A stretch of 40,036 bases of DNA from a virus. Both the position numbers and the translations under genes were made by a program. The stretch lies in the IMG/VR virus record IMGVR_UViG_3300031746_000064, positions 1 to 40,036 of that record, one strand, 5' to 3'. Under the pieces are notes generated by a model that made no database searches, had not been told where the DNA came from, and worked only from the letters and a program-made list of their open reading frames with translations. This document shows positions 33,585-38,894 of this stretch, piece after piece (positions within the stretch are counted from its first letter, which is position 1; each line of letters begins with the position of its first letter).

Positions 33585-33660
33585 GGCTACTTAGCTCAGT
33601 TGGAAGAGCACCTGTCTGAAGAGCAGGGGGTCCCCGACTCGACATCGGGAGTAGCCACCA
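33585..33660 (+). tRNA. tRNA-Phe(GAA)
   Basis: Full cloverleaf: acceptor GGCTACT/AGTAGCC, anticodon loop CTGAAGA, T-arm CCCGA-CTCGACA-TCGGG (position 54 is C), encoded CCA. Confidence 0.9.
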
Positions 33661-33662
33661 TT

Positions 33663-33749
33663 GCGGTCGTGGAGAAACCAGGTAAACTCGCCAGAATCAG
33701 AATCTGGTGTGAGCTAATCACATTGTTGGTTCGATTCCGACCGACCGCA
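33663..33749 (+). tRNA. tRNA-Leu(CAG)
   Basis: Acceptor GCGGTCG/CGACCGC, loop ATCAGAA, a long variable arm TGTGA/TCACA, T-arm GTTGG-TTCGATT-CCGAC. CCA is not encoded. Confidence 0.9.
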
Positions 33750-34042
33750 TAATTTAGGACACATGTAGACAGACGGGGTTGATACCGTCCCCGGCAGAAC
33801 CCCCGGGACGCTTACTATCTTGCTGTGGCAGGCGCTAATGGCCGAAAGGTACAACACGCCAAGGCTGTAATGTGAGGCGAAGAATATGTGTTCTTCACAT
33901 TCTGATTTTTAAGGCGATTCTCCCCGGAAAAGTCTTAACATCTTAATGTGTAATTTTTCAGACTTATAGTTTAAATAGTTATAACTAAAATAATTAGCAT
34001 TTTGGACTACCCTGATATTATTTTATTATCAAGGAGGTATTT
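33750..34042 (+). ncRNA. Structured GC-rich non-coding segment, unassigned
   Basis: No protein gene. From about 33765 to 33930 the sequence is more G+C-rich than its surroundings and holds several stems: GACGG/CCGTC, CCCGG/CCGGG, GGCG/CGCC with an inner GCC-GAAA-GGT hairpin, and a long bipartite hairpin AATGT...GAAGAA/TTCTTC...ACATT (33870-33903). A further stem AAGTCT/AGACTT lies at 33930-33967. It does not read as a tRNA, tmRNA or known intron. The last 80 bp are AT-rich leader of the HNH gene. Confidence 0.45.
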
Positions 34043-34543
34043 ATGCCAAAATGTAGAAAATGTGGGGAAAAATTTAAAAATTGGGTTTTGATTGAAGGAA
34101 AGGAAAGAAATCTTTGTAAAAGAAAGTATTGTTTATTGTGCTCTCCATGGAATAAGCACAATACAAAAAAAATCGAGACTGTAAAAAACAAAGAAAAGTG
34201 TAATTGTAACATTTGTAAAAAAGATTTTTTTTATGAAAGAAAAAAGGGTGGTACAAAAAATATTTGTGGTGCGTGTTCTCAAAAAAAATCAAGATATAAT
34301 AAAAGAGTTAAATTAATTGAACATTTAGGTGGAAAATGTAAAAAATGTGGATATTCAAGGTGTATAAAAGCACTTGATTTTCATCATATAGAAAGTAATG
34401 AAAAAGAATTGGAATTAAATATCAGAAATTTTCATTTGAAATGGGATGTTTTAGTAAAAGAAGCGGAAAAATGTGTTTTATTGTGTTCTATATGTCATAA
34501 AGAATTACATGCAGGATGTTGGGTGTATAGCCAAGTTGGTTAA
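34043..34543 (+). CDS. HNH homing endonuclease in the tRNA array
   Basis: 166 residues with AAGGAGG before ATG. N-terminal zinc knuckles (C-R-K-C, C-L-L-C, C-N-I-C, C-G-A-C) and a C-terminal HNH: C99-K-K-C102-G, F-H114-H115-I, then C148-S-I-C151-H152 ... H156. Such genes invade phage tRNA clusters. Its last seven codons and the stop TAA (34541-34543) are supplied by tRNA-Ile(GAT), the stop lying in the D-loop. It is more AT- and Lys-rich than its neighbours, in line with recent arrival. Confidence 0.88.
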   Translation: MPKCRKCGEKFKNWVLIEGKERNLCKRKYCLLCSPWNKHNTKKIETVKNKEKCNCNICKKDFFYERKKGGTKNICGACSQKKSRYNKRVKLIEHLGGKCKKCGYSRCIKALDFHHIESNEKELELNIRNFHLKWDVLVKEAEKCVLLCSICHKELHAGCWVYSQVG

Positions 34544-34595
34544 GGCACTACTCTGATACGGTAGCATTACGCTTGTTCAAATCAAGCTACACCCA
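34521..34595 (+). tRNA. tRNA-Ile(GAT)
   Basis: Acceptor GGGTGTA/TACACCC, D-arm GCC/GGC, anticodon stem CTACT/GGTAG (one wobble or mismatch), loop CTGATAC, T-arm GCTTG-TTCAAAT-CAAGC. Its first 23 bases are also the 3' end of the HNH gene. Confidence 0.88.
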
Positions 34596-34608
34596 TTTGA
34601 TAAGATCG

Positions 34609-34625
34609 GATCGTTCAACTCGATC
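34609..34625 (+). other. Orphan tRNA T-arm
   Basis: GATCG-TTCAACT-CGATC is a perfect T-stem and T-loop with no other cloverleaf arm beside it, 12 bp before the degenerate tRNA-Tyr-like element. It may be the remnant of a deleted or rearranged tRNA. Confidence 0.5.
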
Positions 34626-34636
34626 TGAATTAATAT

Positions 34637-34723
34637 GGACAGGTGCCGGAGCGGCTAAAGGGGATGGACTGTAAATCAGCCCTGATAAGGAAGGGGTCGA
34701 CCGTCCAACTCGGTCTAGGCCTA
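34637..34723 (+). pseudogene. Degenerate tRNA-Tyr-like element
   Basis: Its first 40 bases closely match the intact tRNA-Tyr at 36641, including the loop CTGTAAA (GTA), but the anticodon stem is broken (ATGGA against TCAGC) and the acceptor GGACAGG does not pair with the 3' TAGGCCT. The T-arm GACCG-TCCAACT-CGGTC is good. It looks like a decayed or recombinant tRNA. Confidence 0.55.
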
Positions 34724-34737
34724 TATAAATAATAAAA

Positions 34738-34749
34738 GTTCTTTGACAT
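34738..34749 (+). promoter_or_regulatory. boxA-like site / possible -35 before Y-RNA-like element
   Basis: GTTCTTTGACAT; the inner TTGACA could also be a -35 box, but only a weak -10 (ATAAAG, 34766-34771) follows at 17 bp. Confidence 0.35.
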
Positions 34750-34771
34750 TTAGATATTCGTAAAAATAAAG

Positions 34772-34932
34772 TAGTACCCTCTACTTTTGATGCTTACATT
34801 ACCTATCCTGGTTCAATTCCGGGTTCCCCCACACAGAATTTCTACATGGAATTTTATGTGGGGGAATAGCCTAATTGGTAAAGGCAACAGACTATTAATC
34901 TGTCAAAAGACGCATTGATAACTCGGGTACTA
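34772..34932 (+). ncRNA. Permuted tRNA-like RNA 1, candidate YrlA-type Y RNA
   Basis: Outer stem TAGTACCC (34772-34779) with GGGTACTA (34925-34932), then a T-run. Asymmetric internal loop TCTACTTTT / GATAACTC. Second helix GATGC (34789-34793) with GCATT (34912-34916). Then TTACATT and tRNA parts in permuted order: T-arm CCTGG-TTCAATT-CCGGG (34807-34823), acceptor 3' strand TTCCCCC (34824-34830), a loop of about 29 bases that itself pairs, acceptor 5' strand GGGGGAA (34860-34866), D-arm GCC/GGC (34869-34885), anticodon arm ACAGA-CTATTAA-TCTGT (34887-34903). The loop centre is ATT. Every tRNA arm is intact, but the 5' and 3' ends lie in the variable region. This matches a Ro60-binding stem joined to a tRNA-mimic module; a true permuted tRNA gene is the alternative. 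Confidence 0.72.
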
Positions 34933-34945
34933 TTTTTTAAATCAC

Positions 34946-35019
34946 GCCCGTATAGCAGAACTGGTATATGCACCGGACCTAGAATCCGGATTTTGTGGGT
35001 TCGACTCCCTCTGCGGGTA
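34946..35019 (+). tRNA. tRNA with anticodon TAG (Leu-type codon CUA), short variable loop
   Basis: Acceptor GCCCGTA/TGCGGGT, anticodon stem CCGGA/TCCGG, loop CCTAGAA, variable loop ATTTT, T-arm GTGGG-TTCGACT-CCCTC (one T-T mismatch). By position the anticodon is TAG, which reads CUA, yet Leu tRNAs have a long arm and this one has not. Position 33 is C. Confidence 0.75.
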
Positions 35020-35024
35020 TTTTT

Positions 35025-35109
35025 GTGGCTGTGGTGTAATTTGGTAAACGCGCAAGGTCGAGAACCTTGTATCTTTAAAGATGTGCTGGTTCAAGTCCAG
35101 TCAGCCACA
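35025..35109 (+). tRNA. tRNA-Leu(GAG)
   Basis: Acceptor GTGGCTG/CAGCCAC, anticodon stem CAAGG/CCTTG, loop TCGAGAA (C at 33), long variable arm ATCTT/AAGAT, T-arm CTGG-TTCAAGT-CCAG. Confidence 0.87.
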
Positions 35110-35119
35110 CCAAAAATCT

Positions 35120-35255
35120 GTCATGTCCTTTACTTATTGAGCATACATTTCTTCTTGGTTCGAGTCCAAGTATTCCCCGAGGGGAATATAGCCGAATGGT
35201 AAAGGCAACTATCTTAGAATAGTAACACAAATGGCTCGGTTAACTCGGACATGAC
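35120..35255 (+). ncRNA. Permuted tRNA-like RNA 2, candidate YrlA-type Y RNA
   Basis: Outer stem GTCATGTCC (35120-35128) with GGACATGAC (35247-35255), nine perfect pairs with a sequence unrelated to that of element 1. Internal loop TTTACTTAT / GTTAACTC; second helix TGAGC (35138-35142) with GCTCG (35234-35238). Then ATACATT, T-arm CTTGG-TTCGAGT-CCAAG (35154-35170), acceptor TATTCCCC (35171-35178), a two-base loop GA, acceptor GGGGAATA (35181-35188), D-arm GCC/GGC, and anticodon-like arm ACTAT/ATAGT with a six-base loop CTTAGA. The acceptor stem is thus a closed hairpin, which argues for a stable tRNA mimic and against a tRNA that must be cut to expose ends for charging. Confidence 0.72.
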
Positions 35256-35265
35256 ATACTTTCTC

Positions 35266-35340
35266 GGGACTGTAGCTCAGCTTGGTAGCAGCACATCTCT
35301 TTTAAAGATGGGGTCGTGGGTTCGAACCCCACCAGTCTCA
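35266..35340 (+). tRNA. tRNA-Lys(TTT)
   Basis: Acceptor GGGACTG/CAGTCTC, loop CTTTTAA, T-arm GTGGG-TTCGAAC-CCCAC. Regular in all arms. Confidence 0.92.
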
Positions 35341-35352
35341 CTATTTTTCAAT

Positions 35353-35425
35353 GCCTCCTTAACTCAATTGGCAGAGTATCACACCCTTAATGTGAGAGTT
35401 CCGGGTCCGACTCCCGGAGGAGGTA
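35353..35425 (+). tRNA. tRNA-Lys(CTT)
   Basis: Acceptor GCCTCCT/AGGAGGT, anticodon stem TCACA/TGTGA, loop CCCTTAA (C at 33), T-arm CCGGG-TCCGACT-CCCGG (C at 55). Confidence 0.85.
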
Positions 35426-35443
35426 CTTTTATAGTATATTTAC

Positions 35444-35528
35444 GGAAGAGTAGGATAATGGTAATCCAGTGGTTTGCTAAATCACCGTCCGAAAGGACTT
35501 CTCGGTTCAAATCCGGGCTCTTCCGCCA
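35444..35528 (+). tRNA. tRNA-Ser(GCT)
   Basis: Acceptor GGAAGAG/CTCTTCC, loop TTGCTAA, long variable arm GTCC-GAAA-GGAC, T-arm CTCGG-TTCAAAT-CCGGG, encoded CCA after G73. Confidence 0.9.
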
Positions 35529-35570
35529 TTATTTGGAAAAATTGTCCCCCTATCACTTTTAGAAGGGCAT

Positions 35571-36131
35571 ATGTCTAAAAAAGTCACATTAGGTCAGGGG
35601 TGGGCTAAAGGTAAAACTTACGAGGTAATTTACGGTAAAAAATTAGCTGACAAAAAACGAAAATTTTTATCAAACTGTTCTATGGGCGTATCTTCTTGGG
35701 CTGCTATGTCCGCCACGCAAAAGATTATAGCTAATAATAAGAGAAGAAAAAGCATACAAATTAGATACGCTAATGGTTGGAGACCTGGTGGGGGTAGGTG
35801 CAAAAAAATAAAGTATATTAGCCCTTTTGCAGGAGAGGTGACTTTAGATGGGACGTGGGAATTAATTGTAGCCAGATATTTAGATTTGATTAATATTAAG
35901 TGGGAAAGAAACACAAAAAGATTTCCATACATAAAAAAATCCGGAGTTAAGTCTTATTACGTTCCCGATTTTTATGTAAAAGACTGGAAAACTTATATAG
36001 AAATTAAGGGGTATGAAACTTCACTAGACAGAGAAAAGTGGGCTTCTTTTAATGAAAAACTTTTGATCTGGAAAAAAGATGAGATAAAAAAATTAAAAGT
36101 GATTACTCTATCTAATGAAAGGGTTTATTAA
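35571..36131 (+). CDS. PD-(D/E)XK homing endonuclease with NUMOD3-like head
   Basis: 186 residues with AGAAGGG before ATG. The head G-K-T-Y-E-V-I-Y-G-K-K-L-A-D (14-27) matches the NUMOD3 DNA-binding motif of homing enzymes. The C-terminal half carries E97, V-P132-D133-F-Y and Y-I-E144-I-K146-G, a complete PD-(D/E)XK nuclease core. It sits directly between two tRNA-Ser genes, an obvious homing site. A very-short-patch-repair-like (Vsr/EDxHD) fold is possible, but the canonical spacing favours PD-(D/E)XK. Confidence 0.8.
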   Translation: MSKKVTLGQGWAKGKTYEVIYGKKLADKKRKFLSNCSMGVSSWAAMSATQKIIANNKRRKSIQIRYANGWRPGGGRCKKIKYISPFAGEVTLDGTWELIVARYLDLINIKWERNTKRFPYIKKSGVKSYYVPDFYVKDWKTYIEIKGYETSLDREKWASFNEKLLIWKKDEIKKLKVITLSNERVY

Positions 36132-36172
36132 ATTCAGGTAAAGCTAAAGGTTTTGATTTAAGAAAAATGAAG

Positions 36173-36256
36173 GATAGCGTCGGATAACGGTAGTCCATCT
36201 GTCTCGAAAGCAGACGCCCGAAAGGGTTTGGCTGTCAAATCAGCCCGCTACCGCCA
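36173..36256 (+). tRNA. tRNA-Ser(CGA)
   Basis: Acceptor GATAGCG/CGCTACC (one mismatch), loop CTCGAAA, variable arm CCC-GAAA-GGG, T-stem GGCTG/CAGCC with a six-base loop TCAAAT, one short of normal. CCA encoded. Confidence 0.82.
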
Positions 36257-36262
36257 TTTCAA

Positions 36263-36350
36263 GGAGACATACGCTAACTGGTAAGCGGCGACCCTGGAGA
36301 GGTCGTGACGGGTAACCGTCATCGGTGTTCAAATCACCGTGTCTCCGCCA
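36263..36350 (+). tRNA. tRNA-Ser(GGA)
   Basis: Acceptor GGAGACA/TGTCTCC, loop CTGGAGA, long variable arm TGACGG/CCGTCA, T-arm CGGTG-TTCAAAT-CACCG, CCA encoded. Confidence 0.9.
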
Positions 36351-36351
36351 C

Positions 36352-36437
36352 GGAGGCATAGGATAATTGATAATCCATCTGACTTGAGATCAGACATCCG
36401 AAAGGATTTGGGGGTTTGAGTCCCTCTGCCTCCGCCA
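36352..36437 (+). tRNA. tRNA-Ser(TGA)
   Basis: Acceptor GGAGGCA/TGCCTCC, loop CTTGAGA, variable arm ATCC-GAAA-GGAT, T-loop TTTGAGT, CCA encoded. It starts two bases after the previous CCA. Confidence 0.9.
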
Positions 36438-36444
36438 ATTATAT

Positions 36445-36516
36445 GCACCGTTAGCCAAGTGGGAAGGTTATAGTCTGCAAAACTATAATGAGAGGGTCCG
36501 ATTCCCTCACGGTGCT
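36445..36516 (+). tRNA. tRNA-Cys(GCA)
   Basis: Acceptor GCACCGT/ACGGTGC with discriminator T, the Cys identity base; loop CTGCAAA; T-arm GAGGG-TCCGATT-CCCTC. Confidence 0.92.
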
Positions 36517-36536
36517 TTTTGAATCATCAAAGACCA

Positions 36537-36548
36537 GTTCTTGGAAAA
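36537..36548 (+). promoter_or_regulatory. boxA-like site before tRNA-His
   Basis: GTTCTTGGAAAA, 9 bp before tRNA-His; near to the Firmicute-type boxA. Confidence 0.3.
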
Positions 36549-36557
36549 GTTTACATG

Positions 36558-36632
36558 GTGGCTGTAGCTCAGACGGTTTAGAGCATCTGACTGTGGTTCA
36601 GAAAGTCACGGATTCGATTTCCGTCAGCCACA
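36558..36632 (+). tRNA. tRNA-His(GTG)
   Basis: Acceptor GTGGCTG/CAGCCAC, preceded by G (position -1), loop CTGTGGT, T-arm ACGGA-TTCGATT-TCCGT. Discriminator is A rather than the C usual in bacterial tRNA-His. Confidence 0.88.
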
Positions 36633-36640
36633 TAATTTAA

Positions 36641-36725
36641 GGACAGGTGCCCGAGTGGTTAAAGGGGATGGACTGTAAATCCATTGGTCGAAAGGCCTCC
36701 GGTGGTGAAGAAACCAACCTGTCCA
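36641..36725 (+). tRNA. tRNA-Tyr(GTA) with aberrant T-arm
   Basis: Acceptor GGACAGG/CCTGTCC, anticodon arm ATGGA-CTGTAAA-TCCAT, variable arm GGTC-GAAA-GGCC. The T-arm reads GTGGT-GAAGAA-ACCAA, with a six-base loop lacking TTC, so D-loop/T-loop contact would be lost. It may be misfolded or need a different partner. Confidence 0.75.
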
Positions 36726-36729
36726 TTAT

Positions 36730-36775
36730 GTTCTTTGATAATCTAATGATCTTTTAGGTATATTAGTAGTATAAC
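36730..36775 (+). promoter_or_regulatory. boxA-like site, promoter and inverted repeat before 36793
   Basis: GTTCTTTGATAA at 36730-36741. TATAAC at 36770-36775 is a possible -10 with a poor -35. TTTTAGGT (36752-36759) and ACCTAAAA (36774-36781) form an inverted repeat around the -10, which could be an operator or an RNA stem next to the ribosome site AAAGGAGG. Confidence 0.4.
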
Positions 36776-36792
36776 CTAAAAGGAGGCCTGTT

Positions 36793-37503
36793 ATGAATAT
36801 CGAGTCAGGAACGTCTTTGGCCGTGTTCCAGGATCAGCTCATAGCCCGATATAACCAGGGAGGTACTATAAGCTCCGCTGAAATGAGCAGACTTAAAGGC
36901 AATCTCTGGGTAGAAACTGCCGCTGTAACTTCTCCTAATAACCTCGTCGTACGGCACTGGTGTTTGATTGATCTGTTCTCTAAAACAAATACAAGAGAAC
37001 AGAAAATTATCAATTTATTGTACACTATAAGCAGCAGCGGCCTGTGGCTTGAAGGCTACTCATACTATATGTACACGAAAATGGCTTTGACTCCGTATGC
37101 CAAAAAGTTCAATTCCAAGGCCATGACCGAGTTCATGACCTCTGCAGACATAGCCTTTTCAAGATCCGCTTATGTTGGTATAGACGGAAAGAAATGGCCG
37201 GCTCCTTTTGGAGACTTAAGAAAAGCACCAATGGAACCTGAACATCAGTCAGGTAATATTGTGGATCCTTGCGATTATGGATTTCTTAAAAGAGTAGGAA
37301 GCACTTATACTATATCAGCTCGATATCTTGGGTGCAACACGCATACTCCCAAGGATTCTGTAGTTAAAATAGTCGGAGGACAGCCTATGGTTGGTAGTGC
37401 AAGTTTCAAATGGTATGAAGGGTATGATAATAAATACCCGAGTAAAACTGCTGAAATCATAGACACAATAGGCATTAAAAGACTGTTTTCCATATTTAGA
37501 TGA
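36793..37503 (+). CDS. Hypothetical protein in the tRNA array
   Basis: 236 residues with a strong AAAGGAGG site. Acid/Ser-rich N-terminus, a Tyr-rich centre (G-Y-S-Y-Y-M-Y-T-K-M) and a C-terminal strand region (G-S-A-S-F-K-W-Y-E-G-Y). It stops at TGA followed at once by TAA, a double stop that would blunt opal suppression. No family recognised; its codon use resembles the main phage genes rather than the AT-rich homing genes. Confidence 0.65.
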   Translation: MNIESGTSLAVFQDQLIARYNQGGTISSAEMSRLKGNLWVETAAVTSPNNLVVRHWCLIDLFSKTNTREQKIINLLYTISSSGLWLEGYSYYMYTKMALTPYAKKFNSKAMTEFMTSADIAFSRSAYVGIDGKKWPAPFGDLRKAPMEPEHQSGNIVDPCDYGFLKRVGSTYTISARYLGCNTHTPKDSVVKIVGGQPMVGSASFKWYEGYDNKYPSKTAEIIDTIGIKRLFSIFR

Positions 37504-37507
37504 TAAT

Positions 37508-37585
37508 ACCAGAGTAGCTCAGTTGATTAGAGCGCCTGATTCATATCCAGGAGGCCCATCGGTTTAATCCCGATCTCTGGTACCA
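37508..37585 (+). tRNA. tRNA with CAT anticodon (Met or Ile2)
   Basis: Acceptor ACCAGAG/CTCTGGT, anticodon stem CCTGA/CCAGG (A-C mismatch at the loop end), loop TTCATAT, T-arm ATCGG-TTTAATC-CCGAT, CCA encoded. Whether it is elongator Met, initiator or lysidine-type Ile cannot be told. Confidence 0.85.
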
Positions 37586-37605
37586 TAATTTTAAAAGAGG
37601 TTTCT

Positions 37606-37791
37606 ATGCTTGTATCAGACATTATTAAAGACCTTTTAGAGATCATGCGTGTCCACGGAGACCTAGAAGTCTTAGTTGACTGTGAAAGTCTTCTTGAAGA
37701 TGAGGACGAAGAGGATCTTTACAACGTCACTAAAGTTGAAGTCACTGAAACTGTAGACCTTGAAAAAGTTGCATCTATAGTTTTAGACTAG
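37606..37791 (+). CDS. Small acidic phage protein
   Basis: 61 residues with AAAAGAGG upstream. The start V-S-D-I-I-K-D-L-L-E-I-M-R-V-H-G-D-L-E-V-L-V is a pattern found in many small phage proteins (a helix followed by a D-x-E-V-x-V strand). Function unknown. Confidence 0.65.
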   Translation: MLVSDIIKDLLEIMRVHGDLEVLVDCESLLEDEDEEDLYNVTKVEVTETVDLEKVASIVLD

Positions 37792-37855
37792 CCTTAAAAA
37801 TATTCAATAGGAGGTGTGCTATGCTATAATTACCAACTAACAAAGGAGTTATAGT

Positions 37856-38089
37856 ATGAGCAGGTCTTACAGAAAACCATATGTCACGGATGGCTACAAA
37901 GGATCCAAAAGAAAACAGTTCTGTAAAAAATATGCTAATAACGTCGTCAGTAAAACTGAAGATGTCCCTGATGGAAAAGCATACAGAAAGTTTTCAAATA
38001 CCTATGACATATGTGACTATCGATGGCATGAAAGTCCTTCTGGTATAAAAAAACATTGGCCAAAATGGTGGAAATTACTTAGGAAATAA
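37856..38089 (+). CDS. Small basic phage protein
   Basis: 77 residues, ATG 37856 with AAAGGAG upstream and TATAAT at 37825-37830. Rich in Lys/Arg/Tyr/Trp with Y-R-K-P-Y ... Y-D-I-C-D-Y-R-W-H. Similar peptides accompany phage tRNA arrays as far as I recall. It may bind RNA. Confidence 0.6.
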   Translation: MSRSYRKPYVTDGYKGSKRKQFCKKYANNVVSKTEDVPDGKAYRKFSNTYDICDYRWHESPSGIKKHWPKWWKLLRK

Positions 38090-38090
38090 C

Positions 38091-38175
38091 GCCCTGGTGC
38101 TGGAACTGGAATACAGGCTACTCTCAAAAAGTAGTGAGATTAACTCTTATGAGGGTTCGAAGCCCTCCCGGGGTA
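38091..38175 (+). tRNA. tRNA-Leu(CAA)
   Basis: Acceptor GCCCTGG/CCGGGGT, anticodon arm CTACT-CTCAAAA-AGTAG, variable arm GAG/CTC, T-arm GAGGG-TTCGAAG-CCCTC. Confidence 0.9.
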
Positions 38176-38191
38176 TTTTTTAAAATTCAAC

Positions 38192-38265
38192 GCCCCCGTG
38201 ACGCAATTGGACAGCGTAATTGATCTCTAATCAATAAGTTACAGGTTCGAGTCCTGTCGGGGGTA
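38192..38265 (+). tRNA. tRNA-Arg(TCT)
   Basis: Acceptor GCCCCCG/CGGGGGT, anticodon stem ATTGA/TCAAT, loop TCTCTAA (C at 33), T-arm ACAGG-TTCGAGT-CCTGT. Confidence 0.87.
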
Positions 38266-38270
38266 TTTTT

Positions 38271-38290
38271 TAGCTCAGTTGGATAAAGAG
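38271..38290 (+). pseudogene. tRNA 5' fragment at the HNH insertion
   Basis: TAGCTCAGTTGGATAAAGAG is a tRNA D-arm without acceptor or the other arms, directly before the HNH gene. It is probably the relic of the tRNA into which the HNH gene inserted, or a copied flank. Confidence 0.6.
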
Positions 38291-38296
38291 AATCTA

Positions 38297-38845
38297 ATGG
38301 TTGATACTAGAAAATTAGGGTATTCTCCAGATTGGAATAGATTGTCTACTTCAACCGGATATAGAGTTATTTATTGCCCTGACCATCCATTTGCTTGGAG
38401 TACTGGATATGTCTATGTTCATAGAATTATAGCTGAAATCAAAATCGGGAGAATATTACAGCCGGAAGAAAAAGTACACCATATAAATGAAAATAAAAAA
38501 GACAATAGTCCTGAGAATATTAAAATTTTAACTCAATCTGAGCACTCAAAATTACATAAAACCACGGGAATAATTTATGTGACTTTCAACTGTACTTTTT
38601 GCAATAAAACATTTTCAAGAAAAAAATACCAGGTCCATAAAGGTAAGCAATATTGCTCTAAAAAATGCTATCATGCTTCTAAAAAAGGAAAACCAGTATA
38701 TCTTTTTAAAAAAGATATACCTCATGGAGTTTATGGAAAATATAGAAAAGGGTGTAGATGCACTCTCTGTAAAAAAGCTAATACTGATAGATGTAGAAAA
38801 TTCAAACGCCCCCGTAGTTCAGTGGATAGAACACAAATTTCCTAA
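38297..38845 (+). CDS. HNH homing endonuclease ending inside tRNA-Arg
   Basis: 182 residues from ATG 38297; a TTG at 38279 within the tRNA fragment is also in frame. Core: Y-V-H-R-I-I-A ... V-H61-H62-I-N-E-N ... N-S-P-E-N-I-K-I-L-T-Q-S-E-H-S-K-L-H, a classic HNH_3-type motif. Then a zinc pair C-T-F-C / C-S-K-K-C and a G-C-R-C-T-L-C segment. The last 12 codons are read from tRNA-Arg(CCT), and the stop TAA (38843-38845) is in its anticodon loop. Confidence 0.87.
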   Translation: MVDTRKLGYSPDWNRLSTSTGYRVIYCPDHPFAWSTGYVYVHRIIAEIKIGRILQPEEKVHHINENKKDNSPENIKILTQSEHSKLHKTTGIIYVTFNCTFCNKTFSRKKYQVHKGKQYCSKKCYHASKKGKPVYLFKKDIPHGVYGKYRKGCRCTLCKKANTDRCRKFKRPRSSVDRTQIS

Positions 38846-38880
38846 ATTTGGAGTCGTCCGTTCGATCCGGACCGGGGGTA
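38808..38880 (+). tRNA. tRNA-Arg(CCT)
   Basis: Acceptor GCCCCCG/CGGGGGT, D-arm GTTC/GAAC, anticodon arm CAAAT-TTCCTAA-ATTTG, T-arm GTCCG-TTCGATC-CGGAC. The 5' half is shared with the HNH coding sequence. Confidence 0.9.
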
Positions 38881-38894
38881 TATGAAAACAATAT

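Noticed and set aside
33567-33752. Plus-strand frame over tRNA-Phe and tRNA-Leu
   Set aside because: Chance open frame across two clear tRNAs.
33750-33970. tmRNA
   Set aside because: No alanyl-tRNA-like ends and no tag reading frame could be found.
34786-34920. Pseudoknot between CTTTTG/CAAAAG and the second helix
   Set aside because: CTTTTG (34784) and CAAAAG (34904) could pair in element 1, but the pairing is not kept in element 2, whereas the nested second helix is.
34772-34932. Permuted group I intron around a tRNA
   Set aside because: Flanks of only about 30 bases on each side are too short for the group I core (P3-P8).
34915-35562. Two open frames of about 100 codons in the tRNA array
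   Set aside because: They run through several tRNAs and a Y-RNA-like element, with no ribosome sites.
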